A DNA stretch of 12,723 nt from Bacteroidota bacterium (GCA_018883485.1 VEQB01000031.1:1-12723); one strand, 5' to 3'; positions 6,254-12,723 are shown, numbered from the stretch's first letter. The notes: a model not told the origin generated them from the letters alone. A program made the numbers and translations.

Positions 6254-7723
6254 ATGAGCGAATTAAAACCAGTTGATTTAAGTAAGTATGAATCGGTGAT
6301 AGGGCTTGAGGTGCATGCACAAATGCTCACCAAAAGTAAAGCTTATTGCGCAGATGCATATACTTACGGAGAGGAAGCCAATACGCAGGTAAGCCCTATT
6401 AGTTTGGGTCATCCCGGAACCCTCCCAAAACATAACAAACAAGTTATTATTAATGCCATAAAAATGGGATTGGCTTGCAATTGTAAAGTTGCCGAACACC
6501 AGTATTATGCCCGCAAGAATTATTTCTATGCCGACCTTCCTAAGGGGTACCAAATAACCCAAGATAAAACACCTATCTGTGTAGCTGGAAATATAGGTAT
6601 TCGCATGAAAGACGGTAGCGAGCGAAATATTGGCATTACCCGCATTCACATGGAAGAAGATGCCGGAAAAAGCATGCACGACCAAGATGTTTATCACAGT
6701 TTAATTGATTTGAACCGTGCTGGTGTTCCTTTAATAGAAATAGTTTCTGAACCAGATATTAGATCTGGGGAAGAAGCTTATCAGTATTTAAATGAAATAA
6801 GAAAGCTGGTGCGCTACTTAGACATTTGCGACGGCAACATGGAAGAAGGCAGTTTGCGCTGCGATGCCAATATATCTGTGATGTTAAAAGGCTCCAAGGA
6901 ATTTGGAACCAAAGTGGAAGTAAAAAACATGAACTCCATGCGCAATGTGCAACGCGCCATTGATTTTGAAATAGAAAGGCAAGTAAGGGCATTAGAAAAT
7001 GGCGAAAAACTGGTAATGGAAACCCGCACTTTTGATGCACTTAAAAATAGAACCATTACTATGCGAACCAAAGAAGGTGCAGCAGATTACAGGTATTTTC
7101 CAGAACCAGATTTACCACCTTTACACATTAATGAAATTTTTATTGAACAGGTAAAAGAGCAAATGCCCGAACTGCCCTCTGCCCTATTTGAAAAGTTTAC
7201 CAAGGTAATTGGGCTAAGCGAGTATGATGCGCAAGTACTTACCGAAAACAGAGAGTTGGCAGAATACTTTGAAGCCATGCTAAAACATACGCCTAATGCC
7301 AAAGCAGCAGCCAATTGGTTAATGGTAAGTGTAAAAGGATATTTAAACGAGCAAGCCATAGAAATTAGAGATTTTGTGTTGCAACCTGCAAAAATTACTG
7401 AGATCATAGATTTAATTGATAGCGGTAAGATAAGTAACAGTGCAGCCTCGCAACGCTTGTTCCCTGCAATGATAGAAGAACACCATCTATCTGCACTGCA
7501 ATTGGCAGAAAAACTAAACTTACTTCAAGAAAGCAATTCAGACGAACTTAATAAATGGATTGCAGATGCCTTAGCCAAATACCCCGAAAAGGTAGCAGAA
7601 TACAAAGCTGGCAAAAAGAGTTTAACTGGTTTATTTATGGGTGAGGTAATGAAGTTTAGCAAAGGCAAAGCCGACCCAAAAATGGCAAATCAATTATTGG
7701 TAGAAGCATTAGAAAAAGCATAA
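6254..7723 (+). CDS. gatB: Asp-tRNA(Asn)/Glu-tRNA(Gln) amidotransferase subunit B
   Basis: GatB is the tRNA-binding kinase/transamidase subunit of the cytoplasmic GatCAB complex. It phosphorylates the mischarged Glu or Asp on tRNA so that ammonia from GatA can convert it to Gln or Asn. All classical blocks are present in 489 residues: YESVIGLEVHAQM near the N-terminus, NYFYADLPKGYQITQ, RIHMEEDAGKS, LIDLNRAGVPLIEIVSEPD, EEGSLRCDANISV, EVKNMNSMRNVQRAI and TKEGAADYRYFPEPDLPPL. A C-terminal helical YqeY-like tail holds GKISNSAASQRLFPAM and a KKSLTGLFMGEVMK end. gatA and gatC are not in the window. The next gene begins seven bases after its stop, so the two are likely co-transcribed. Confidence 0.98.
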   Translation: MSELKPVDLSKYESVIGLEVHAQMLTKSKAYCADAYTYGEEANTQVSPISLGHPGTLPKHNKQVIINAIKMGLACNCKVAEHQYYARKNYFYADLPKGYQITQDKTPICVAGNIGIRMKDGSERNIGITRIHMEEDAGKSMHDQDVYHSLIDLNRAGVPLIEIVSEPDIRSGEEAYQYLNEIRKLVRYLDICDGNMEEGSLRCDANISVMLKGSKEFGTKVEVKNMNSMRNVQRAIDFEIERQVRALENGEKLVMETRTFDALKNRTITMRTKEGAADYRYFPEPDLPPLHINEIFIEQVKEQMPELPSALFEKFTKVIGLSEYDAQVLTENRELAEYFEAMLKHTPNAKAAANWLMVSVKGYLNEQAIEIRDFVLQPAKITEIIDLIDSGKISNSAASQRLFPAMIEEHHLSALQLAEKLNLLQESNSDELNKWIADALAKYPEKVAEYKAGKKSLTGLFMGEVMKFSKGKADPKMANQLLVEALEKA

Positions 7724-7730
7724 GAAAAAA

Positions 7731-8855
7731 ATGAAATTTATACAACAAATTAGTGCAATTGTATTGCTGGCATTGCTAGTAAGCGCCTGTAGTAACAAAG
7801 ATAGTGAAAGTAAAAAAGGGTTTACCATTTATGGTAAAATTAAAAACGCAGGCAACTTAAAAACCCTTGCTTTGCAAGAATTAACAGCCAGCGGTTTGAT
7901 CCTACTAGATACTGCAAAAGTAGCCAGCGACGGTAGTTTTACCATGCAAGGAACCTTACCTGAGAAAACCTTTTGTATCATACGATTTGAAAAGGGAGAT
8001 ATTGCACTTTTAGTAGATACTAATGCAAACCTTACTTTGGAAATTGATGGAAATGATATTGACAATTATTCGGTTCAAGGCTCTAAAGAAAATGAGGAAT
8101 TGAAGGAAATTTTTAACTTAAACAGCTCTTTTTTTAAAGCCGGTAAAACAGTGGAAGATAGGTTTAGTAGCTATACCCCAGAAACCATGACACATGCAAT
8201 TGAAGAGGAAATTCGCTTTTCATTTGATAGTATTCAAAGCCTTCACAAAAAAGCAATTAGAGATTTAACAGGAAGTTTAAGCAATTCTTTCGCAGCTTAT
8301 TTTGCCACAAACTTTTTACTTCCAGATGCCGAACTTAGCTTTCTAAAAGTAATAGACGAAAAACTATACCCAAGTAATTCAAATTCTAAATATGCCTCAC
8401 AATTACACAATAAAGTAGAGAGCATGAAGAAAACAGATACAGGAGCTATGGCTCCAGAAATTGTGCTTAGCGACCCATTTGGAAAACCAGTTAGCCTTTC
8501 TTCATTTAAAGGTAAAATTGTATTGATAGATTTTTGGGCAAGCTGGTGCGCACCCTGCAGAAAAGAAAACCCAGCCAATGTGCTGCTGTATAACAAATAT
8601 AAAAGCAAAGGTTTTGAAATTTTTGGCGTAAGCTTAGATGATGACAGAGAAGCTTGGATTGAAGCCATTAATAAAGATAAATTACTTTGGATGCACGGTT
8701 CTGACCTGCAAAAATGGAATTCTTCTTTGGTAGGCACCTATGGCATTGATGCCATTCCTTACACAGTTTTAGTAGATAAAGAAGGAAAAATCATTGCCAA
8801 AAAGTTAAGAGGTAAAGATCTGGAAAACAAGCTGAAAGAGCTTTTCGGCTTTTAA
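7731..8855 (+). CDS. TlpA-like thioredoxin lipoprotein with N-terminal DUF4369 domain
   Basis: An exported 374-residue lipoprotein with a thiol-disulfide oxidoreductase domain. The signal peptide ends in a lipobox, LVSAC, giving lipidated Cys20. Residues 31-130 resemble the DUF4369 beta-rich domain that often precedes Bacteroidota TlpA proteins (GFTIYGKIKNAGN...). A helical linker runs to about 235. The thioredoxin/AhpC-TSA domain follows: APEIVLSDPFGKPVSLSSFKG, then WASWCAPC with active-site Cys273 and Cys276, then GVSLDDDREAW and the cis-proline loop at IPYT (Pro343). Such proteins reduce or isomerise disulfides or serve cytochrome maturation in the periplasm; the partner is unknown here. 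It follows gatB by seven bases and ends in a candidate terminator. The residues after Cys20 (SNKDSES) are mildly acidic, faintly like a lipoprotein export signal. Confidence 0.9.
   Translation: MKFIQQISAIVLLALLVSACSNKDSESKKGFTIYGKIKNAGNLKTLALQELTASGLILLDTAKVASDGSFTMQGTLPEKTFCIIRFEKGDIALLVDTNANLTLEIDGNDIDNYSVQGSKENEELKEIFNLNSSFFKAGKTVEDRFSSYTPETMTHAIEEEIRFSFDSIQSLHKKAIRDLTGSLSNSFAAYFATNFLLPDAELSFLKVIDEKLYPSNSNSKYASQLHNKVESMKKTDTGAMAPEIVLSDPFGKPVSLSSFKGKIVLIDFWASWCAPCRKENPANVLLYNKYKSKGFEIFGVSLDDDREAWIEAINKDKLLWMHGSDLQKWNSSLVGTYGIDAIPYTVLVDKEGKIIAKKLRGKDLENKLKELFGF
8829..8853 (+). terminator. Candidate intrinsic terminator at the end of the gatB-tlpA-like unit
   Basis: AAGCTGAAA (8829-8837) pairs with TTTCGGCTT (8843-8851) around a five-base loop, GAGCT, with one G-T pair. 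Only a short T-run follows (8850-8853, partly in the stem). It overlaps the last codons and the stop of the thioredoxin gene. Position before a new transcription unit supports the call; the weak T-run argues against strong termination. Confidence 0.35.
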
Positions 8856-8868
8856 TAAACAAAAGTGC

Positions 8869-8907
8869 TTAACATTTTAATAACGATTACTTCACATTGA
8901 CATAAGC
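8869..8907 (+). promoter_or_regulatory. PhoP/PhoB-box-like direct repeats, 11-base period
   Basis: Hexamers TTAACA (8869), ATAACG (8880), TTCACA (8891) and ATAAGC (8902) start exactly 11 bases apart. The first and third match the Bacillus PhoP box TT(A/C/T)ACA fully; the second matches 4 of 6 and the fourth 3 of 6. Eleven-base direct repeats are also the layout of the E. coli Pho box and of OmpR-family binding sites in general. The array ends 32 bases before the start codon of an OmpR-family regulator, so autoregulation is the natural reading. Which regulator binds is inference. Confidence 0.5.
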
Positions 8908-8939
8908 CAAAAGACGGAATCTTACTAAAAAATTAAGCT

Positions 8940-9617
8940 ATGGAAAACAACGGTAAAATATTAGTGGTAGATGATGAAGCAGATATCTGCGAGTTTATTA
9001 GCTATAACCTTAAAAAAGAAGGTTACCAGGTTTGGGTAGCAAACAATGGTAAAGAAGCCATCCCAATTGCCTTAAAAGTAAAGCCAGATTTAATTTTATT
9101 AGATGTGATGATGCCTGTTATGGATGGCATAGAAGCTTGTAGGATAATTAAATCTGACCCAGAGTTTAGTAAAACATTTGTAGTGTTTTTAACTGCCAGA
9201 GCCGAAGAGTATTCGGAAATAGAAGGCTTTAACGCAGGTGCCGACGATTACATTGCCAAGCCAATTAAACCGAAGGTACTAATATCGCGCTTAAACGCTA
9301 TTCTTCGCAGAAAAATAAAGGAAACAGCAGCTCCTTCCATAAAAGTAAAAGATATAATTATTGATAGAGATTCCTTCCTAATTTACCGTGGCGAGCAAAA
9401 GATACAATTGGCCAGAAAAGAATTTGAACTGCTTTTCTTATTGGCCTCTAAGCCTGGGAAGGTATTTACAAGGGAATATATATTAGAGAAGGTTTGGGGC
9501 GAAGAGGTGTTAGTGGTAGATAGAACCATTGATGTGCATATTAGAAAGGTACGCGAAAAACTAGGCGATGATTATATTGGCACCGTTAAAGGTGTTGGGT
9601 ACAAATTTGAAATATGA
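8940..9617 (+). CDS. OmpR/PhoB-family response regulator
   Basis: A 225-residue two-domain DNA-binding regulator. The receiver domain (about 5-120) has the acidic pair Asp11-Asp12, the phospho-acceptor Asp55 in LILLDVMMPVMDG, the switch Thr85 and the conserved Lys107 in AKPIKP. The winged-helix domain (about 130-225) includes the KEFELLFLLASKPGKVFTRE block and the recognition helix region VVDRTIDVHIRKVREKLG (192-209), ending GTVKGVGYKFEI. The gene overlaps the histidine kinase by four bases (ATGA), so the two form one operon and a signalling pair. The pair resembles Bacteroidota proteins often labelled PhoB/PhoR. The period-11 TTnACA repeat upstream makes a phosphate-type or self-regulating role plausible, but no pst or phosphatase gene is nearby to confirm it. 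Confidence 0.93.
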   Translation: MENNGKILVVDDEADICEFISYNLKKEGYQVWVANNGKEAIPIALKVKPDLILLDVMMPVMDGIEACRIIKSDPEFSKTFVVFLTARAEEYSEIEGFNAGADDYIAKPIKPKVLISRLNAILRRKIKETAAPSIKVKDIIIDRDSFLIYRGEQKIQLARKEFELLFLLASKPGKVFTREYILEKVWGEEVLVVDRTIDVHIRKVREKLGDDYIGTVKGVGYKFEI

Positions 9618-10651
9618 CCAGAAACCCTAAACCCATATATGTAGCCTTTTTAATTTCTCTAATTATATCCGCCATTTTAGGTTTAGTTTCTTTTTTCTTA
9701 AGCGAATGGGATATAATTAATACGGTAATTATTTTCACGCTCGCATTCGGACTAACCTTCTTCTTGTTTTTTTACACCTTAGAGTTTTTCATCTACCGAA
9801 AAATAAAGCTCATTTATAAAACAATACATAGTTTAAAAACCCAGAAGTACGATGCCATTTTAGAAAATTTTGACTGGGATAAAGATCCCATTGGCGAAAT
9901 GAACAAGGAAGTAATTAAATGGGCAAGAGATAACCGCATGGAAATTGACCAATTAAAGCGATTGGCCGATTTTAGAAAAGAATTTCTTGGCAATGTTTCT
10001 CATGAATTAAAGACCCCTATATTTAATATTCAAGGCTATTTACACACGCTTATTGATGGGGCAATGGATGACCCAGAAGTAAACACGCGTTTTTTAGATA
10101 AAGCTGCAAAAAGTGCAGATAGGCTAAGCGATTTAGTGGCAGATTTATTAGCTATCTCGCAATTAGAGAGCGGGGAGCTTACCATGGATATGGAGCGCTT
10201 CGATATCAATAGCTTAGTAAAAGATGTGTACGAGCAATTGTCTAATAAAAAAGTACAGTTATTAATAAAAGATGGCTGTAATCAACCCTTTTACGTTTAC
10301 GCAGATAGGTATCGTATTAGGCAAGTGTTGGTTAATCTTGTAAACAACTCTATAAAATATGGCAAGGAAGCAGGCACTACTACCGCGGCCTACTACGATA
10401 TGGATGAAAATCTTCTGATTGAAATTGCAGATAACGGACCAGGAATAGAGCAAGAACACCTCAACCGAATTTTTGAACGTTTTTACAGAATAGATAAAAG
10501 TAGATCTAGGGAAGGCAAAGAAGGCGGCACAGGCTTGGGCTTAGCCATTGTGAAACATATTATTGAAGCCCACCGACAGAGTGTAAATGTGCGCTCTAGT
10601 GTTGGTGTAGGAACCACCTTTGGGTTTACTTTGGCAAAAGGCCAAAATTAA
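9614..10651 (+). CDS. Membrane sensor histidine kinase, partner of the upstream regulator
   Basis: A 345-residue inner-membrane HisKA/HATPase_c kinase. Two membrane helices, about 9-29 and 36-60, are joined by only a few residues (SEWDIIN), so there is no real periplasmic sensor domain. After a short linker (about 61-117, no recognisable PAS) comes the H-box FLGNVSHELKTP with phospho-acceptor His130. The ATP-binding domain has the N-box NLVNNSIKYG (241-250), G1 DNGPG (273-277), the F-box FERFYRID (287-294) and G2 GTGLGL (305-310). The catalytic set is complete, so it should autophosphorylate and pass phosphate to Asp55 of the regulator. It overlaps the regulator gene by ATGA. Minimal topology resembles E. 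coli PhoR, which senses through a partner, but this kinase lacks an evident PAS domain. The signal is unknown. Confidence 0.93.
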   Translation: MTRNPKPIYVAFLISLIISAILGLVSFFLSEWDIINTVIIFTLAFGLTFFLFFYTLEFFIYRKIKLIYKTIHSLKTQKYDAILENFDWDKDPIGEMNKEVIKWARDNRMEIDQLKRLADFRKEFLGNVSHELKTPIFNIQGYLHTLIDGAMDDPEVNTRFLDKAAKSADRLSDLVADLLAISQLESGELTMDMERFDINSLVKDVYEQLSNKKVQLLIKDGCNQPFYVYADRYRIRQVLVNLVNNSIKYGKEAGTTTAAYYDMDENLLIEIADNGPGIEQEHLNRIFERFYRIDKSRSREGKEGGTGLGLAIVKHIIEAHRQSVNVRSSVGVGTTFGFTLAKGQN

Positions 10652-10662
10652 GAATAACGTAA

Positions 10663-10690
10663 TTTAAAAAAATTTAGTTTAAAAAAATTT
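10663..10690 (+). repeat. Two perfect 13-base A-tract repeats upstream of the START-like gene
   Basis: TTTAAAAAAATTT occurs at 10663-10675 and again at 10678-10690, separated by AG (15-base period). The second copy runs directly into the -33 TTTG of the promoter for the next gene. It could act as an UP-like element, a bent-DNA site or simply be AT-rich filler in the 87-base gap after the kinase stop. Confidence 0.5.
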
Positions 10691-10717
10691 GCAGTCTGCT
10701 CTAAAAATATATATTTG
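10688..10717 (+). promoter_or_regulatory. Bacteroidetes promoter TTTG-18-TATATTTG
   Basis: TTTG at 10688-10691 and TATATTTG at 10710-10717 are separated by 18 bases, close to the 19-21 typical of the Bacteroidetes primary sigma factor promoter (TTTG...TAnnTTTG). It is the only place in the window where I see both halves. Transcription should begin a few bases after 10717, which excludes a TTG at 10715 as the start codon and supports ATG 10739. Confidence 0.6.
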
Positions 10718-10738
10718 CTAGTATCTAATTATTTAGCA

Positions 10739-11125
10739 ATGGTAAAAAGTACTAAAAAGAAAATAAGAATGGAATTTGAGGTAAAGGCCTCGCCTACCAT
10801 GCTTTTTAATTATATCAGCTCTCCATCAGGCCTTTCGCAATGGTTTTGCAATGATGTAGACATCTACAATAATTTTTATAAATTTAAGTGGGATGGAGAT
10901 GAAAATATTGCAGAACTACTTAAAAAGCACCCCAATAAAAGCATGAAATTTCGCTGGAAAGATTCTCATCCAGAAGAATTTTTTGAATTTGAAATCTTAC
11001 AGGATGAGCTCACAGATGATGTGGCTTTAGTTGTAACAGACTTTGTAGATGCTTCGGAAGAAAAAAATACCATGCTACTTTGGGAAAACCAGGTTCACGA
11101 ATTAAGGACTTTATTAGGAGGTTAA
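10739..11125 (+). CDS. START-like domain protein, function unknown
   Basis: A soluble cytoplasmic protein of 128 residues with the START-like/SRPBCC helix-grip pattern. A first strand KKKIRMEFEVKASPTMLFNYISSP leads to SGLSQWFCNDVDI, then alternating strands (FYKFKWDG, SMKFRWKD, EEFFEFEI, VALVVTDF) and a closing helix (LLWENQVHELRTLLGG). The SGLSQWF turn is typical of the AHSA1/START-like superfamily, whose pockets bind hydrophobic ligands or chaperone clients. This small version is common in Bacteroidota and has no established function that I know of. The longer reading from TTG 10715 begins inside the -7 box, so ATG 10739 is the start. It is followed 26 bases later by the LPS-export-type permease. 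A link to lipid handling is only a guess from this neighbour. Confidence 0.82.
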   Translation: MVKSTKKKIRMEFEVKASPTMLFNYISSPSGLSQWFCNDVDIYNNFYKFKWDGDENIAELLKKHPNKSMKFRWKDSHPEEFFEFEILQDELTDDVALVVTDFVDASEEKNTMLLWENQVHELRTLLGG

Positions 11126-11126
11126 C

Positions 11127-11134
11127 TATATTCG
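11127..11134 (+). promoter_or_regulatory. Possible -7 box TATATTCG before the LptF/LptG-family gene
   Basis: TATATTCG fits TAnnTTyG and starts one base after the stop of the START-like gene, leaving 16 bases to the GTG at 11151. No -33 element is apparent. The permease may therefore be read both from this site and from the upstream promoter. Confidence 0.35.
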
Positions 11135-11150
11135 CCCAAAACAACCTAGG

Positions 11151-12617
11151 GTGAAAAAATTCTATAAGCTTATTATCAGTAGTTATCTCAAATCGTTTTT
11201 ACCAACGTTTTTGATTGTTATGCTGATTTTACTGATGCAAATGATTTGGCTCTATGTAGACGAACTCATTGGCAAAGGATTGGATTGGCTTGTAATTGGA
11301 GAGTTGTTATTTTACTTTTCTGCTAGCCTTATCCCTCAGGCACTTCCCTTATCTGTTTTATTGGCTTCTATCATGACCTTTGGAGCCTTGGGTGAAAGTT
11401 ACGAGCTAGTAGCCGCCAAAGCCTCGGGAATTTCTATCTGGAAAACATTTAGGCCCATGTTTGGTATCATGATTTTGGTGGCCCTTTTTGGTTTTTTTGT
11501 TTCTAATATACTAATTCCTCAAGCCAATTTAAAAAGAGGAGCATTACTCTATTCGGTACGCCAACAAAAGCCATCCTTAGCCATTAAAGAAGGCGTTTTT
11601 AGCCAAGATATACCCGGTATAACCATTAGGGTAGGGAAGAAAAATCATAAAACACAAGAATTACAGGAGATTATTATTTACGACAGACGCGAAAGTCAAT
11701 TGCACCCCGTTATTCTCTTTGCCAAACGTGGCAATATGACCATGAGTGAAGATGGGCGTTATCTCTTTTTGAACCTATACGAAGGAGGAAGGTATGAAGA
11801 ATTAGAAAAAGTAAAAGGGTATTATTATAGTCAACCACATACCACCACCCTTTTTAATGAAGAACGCATAGCCTTCGATTTAAATAGCTTTAAATTTAAC
11901 AGAAGCGACGAAAACATGTTTAAACAGCATTGGGAAATGTTAAACGTTATTGAACTCAAAAATGCATCTGACTCTTTAGAAGAAATTGGCATAAAAAAGT
12001 CGCAAGAATTAGCCGGCTTTGTGCAGCCCTATTATTATTTTACCAGAGCTAAAGTGGATAGCAACATAAGACTTTCTGCAGCTAAGAATAAGATTATTAT
12101 TAGCAATAAGGAGCCAATGCTTAGCAGTCACTTTCCATTTGCAGGCTCGGGCAATTTATATGGCAGTGCCCTAAACTCTACCAGAAGCGTTAAAAATATT
12201 ATAGAATACAGCATTAATGAATACAACGAACTCAATAGATTATATGTGCGCCATTTAATAGAGTGGCATCGAAAATTTATTTTAGCCATTGCTTGTATCG
12301 TGATGTTTTTTATTGGCGCACCCCTAGGGTCAATTATTAGAAAAGGCGGATTTGGATTACCCATTGTTGTGTCGGTATTGTTTTATGTTTGTTACCATAT
12401 TGTTTCACTCTCTGGCGAAAAAGCCGCAAAAACATTAGCTTGGAGCCCTATGGAAGGCATGTGGTTAGGCATTGCGGTTTTTGTACCCATAGGTTTTTTT
12501 ATTACTTGGAAAGCAGCTAACGACTCAACCTTGTTTAATATTAACTTGAACCATTTCTTTGAAAATATAAGCAACTGGTTTAAGAAACACCGCTCGCCTC
12601 AAGCCAAAGAACAATGA
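11151..12617 (+). CDS. LptF/LptG (YjgP/YjgQ) family LPS export permease
   Basis: An inner-membrane permease of 488 residues. With the LptB ATPase, LptF and LptG pull LPS out of the inner membrane and pass it to the periplasmic LptC/A bridge. Helices are visible near 13-36, 50-80 and 100-122, and again near 374-395, 401-420 and 436-453, giving the family's 3+3 layout around a periplasmic beta-jellyroll. The coupling segment ELVAAKASGIS (85-95) and the C-terminal HRKFILAIAC...GAPLGSIIRKGGFGLP block (373-404) are diagnostic. It is about 120 residues longer than the E. coli proteins. The extra part, roughly 255-370, lies between jellyroll and TM4 and looks partly helical. Sequence alone does not tell LptF from LptG. 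The start is GTG, giving a good MKKFYKLIISSYLK N-terminus. Its stop overlaps the next glycosyltransferase start (ATGA). Confidence 0.9.
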   Translation: MKKFYKLIISSYLKSFLPTFLIVMLILLMQMIWLYVDELIGKGLDWLVIGELLFYFSASLIPQALPLSVLLASIMTFGALGESYELVAAKASGISIWKTFRPMFGIMILVALFGFFVSNILIPQANLKRGALLYSVRQQKPSLAIKEGVFSQDIPGITIRVGKKNHKTQELQEIIIYDRRESQLHPVILFAKRGNMTMSEDGRYLFLNLYEGGRYEELEKVKGYYYSQPHTTTLFNEERIAFDLNSFKFNRSDENMFKQHWEMLNVIELKNASDSLEEIGIKKSQELAGFVQPYYYFTRAKVDSNIRLSAAKNKIIISNKEPMLSSHFPFAGSGNLYGSALNSTRSVKNIIEYSINEYNELNRLYVRHLIEWHRKFILAIACIVMFFIGAPLGSIIRKGGFGLPIVVSVLFYVCYHIVSLSGEKAAKTLAWSPMEGMWLGIAVFVPIGFFITWKAANDSTLFNINLNHFFENISNWFKKHRSPQAKEQ

Positions 12618-12723
12618 AGATACTGCATCTTTTTCCAAGATTTCCGTGGCCTTTAAAAGATGGAGGTGCAGTTGCTTTTTATAATCACTTGAAAGGGCTA
12701 AATGATAATTGTCATACTGTTAC
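12614..12723 (+). CDS. Glycosyltransferase (GT4/GT-B type), 5' fragment cut by window end
   Basis: The first 36 complete codons of a gene that continues past the window. The ATG at 12614 overlaps the TGA of the LPS permease (ATGA), so translation is probably coupled. The readable N-terminus, MKILHLFPRFPWPLKDGG followed by AVAFYNHLKGL, is the typical opening of GT-B fold family 4 glycosyltransferases: a first beta strand, a proline-rich turn, the glycine-rich donor loop and a first helix. Placement behind an LPS transport permease suggests a role in LPS or surface glycan synthesis. Only 110 bases are visible, so the donor-binding C-terminal half and specificity cannot be judged. Confidence 0.75.
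   Translation, partial: MKILHLFPRFPWPLKDGGAVAFYNHLKGLNDNCHTV

Noticed and set aside
7087..7407. Antisense open frames inside gatB (also at 6278-6697, 6759-7040 and 6814-7071)
   Set aside because: GatB motifs are intact over the whole stretch. The antisense products resemble no family and carry Ser/Cys/Phe-rich composition typical of shadow frames.
8297..8737. 146-codon antisense frame inside the thioredoxin lipoprotein gene
   Set aside because: It mirrors the clearly coding TlpA domain and shows no recognisable domain.
8897..8902. TTGACA as a classical sigma-70 -35 box for the response regulator
   Set aside because: No TATAAT-like hexamer lies 16-18 bases downstream, and the phylum uses a different promoter consensus. 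The hexamer is better explained as part of the 11-base repeat array.
10630..10646. Hairpin TTTGGC/GCCAAA at the end of the histidine kinase gene as a terminator
   Set aside because: The stem is only six pairs and is followed by AATTAAG with no T-run, so intrinsic termination is unlikely.
10715..10738. Eight-codon extension of the START-like protein from TTG 10715
   Set aside because: The codon is part of the -7 box of a well-formed promoter, so it lies upstream of the expected transcript start.
1..12723. Mobile element, CRISPR, defence or biosynthetic cluster
   Set aside because: No transposase, integrase, spaced repeat array, toxin-antitoxin, nuclease or NRPS/PKS-type gene was found. Every gene fits envelope or core functions and codon use appears uniform.

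Overview
The window looks like an ordinary chromosomal segment of a member of the Bacteroidota (Bacteroidetes). It is AT-rich and almost fully coding. It encodes a plug-family protein of the type IX secretion system (DUF5103), a secretion system found only in this phylum. It also has a DUF4369/TlpA-type thioredoxin lipoprotein, a START-like small protein and a long LptF/LptG permease, all typical of the group. Several genes are preceded by the Bacteroidetes -7 promoter box TAnnTTTG (or TAnnTTCG) rather than a Shine-Dalgarno sequence. Genus cannot be settled from this sequence. I see no rRNA, tRNA, CRISPR array, insertion sequence, integrase or phage gene, and no stretch over 300 bases lacks a gene.

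Layout. Bases 1-104 carry degenerate repeats of the CTTTGTGG type at the end of a leftward operon. That operon (105-2935, minus strand) encodes an FtsX/LolE-type permease and two GT-A glycosyltransferases, and its first two genes are joined by TGATG. Its start codon shares a CATG with the start of a rightward gene for a secreted NamZ-family (DUF1343) exo-N-acetylmuramidase (2934-4112). That gene runs directly into the convergent kdsB (4113-4862, CMP-Kdo synthesis); the two stop codons abut. A 107-base divergent spacer with a 30-base inverted repeat separates kdsB from the T9SS plug gene (4970-6229).

Rightward from there come gatB (6254-7723), a TlpA-like lipoprotein (7731-8855), an OmpR-family response regulator overlapping its histidine kinase (8940-10651), a START-like protein (10739-11125), an LptF/LptG-family permease (11151-12617), and the first 110 bases of a glycosyltransferase that overlaps the permease stop by four bases.

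Theme. Much of the window serves the cell envelope: LPS core precursor (KdsB), LPS export permease, three glycosyltransferases, a lipoprotein-release-type permease, a peptidoglycan-recycling enzyme, the T9SS plug and a periplasmic thioredoxin lipoprotein. GatB (tRNA amidation) is the housekeeping exception. I did not find a clearly new multi-gene system. The most notable non-coding signals are an 11-base-period TTnACA repeat upstream of the two-component pair (resembling a PhoP/PhoB box), the near-palindrome between kdsB and the plug gene, promoters embedded in opposing coding sequence at the CATG junction, and a set of -7 boxes implying very short 5' leaders.
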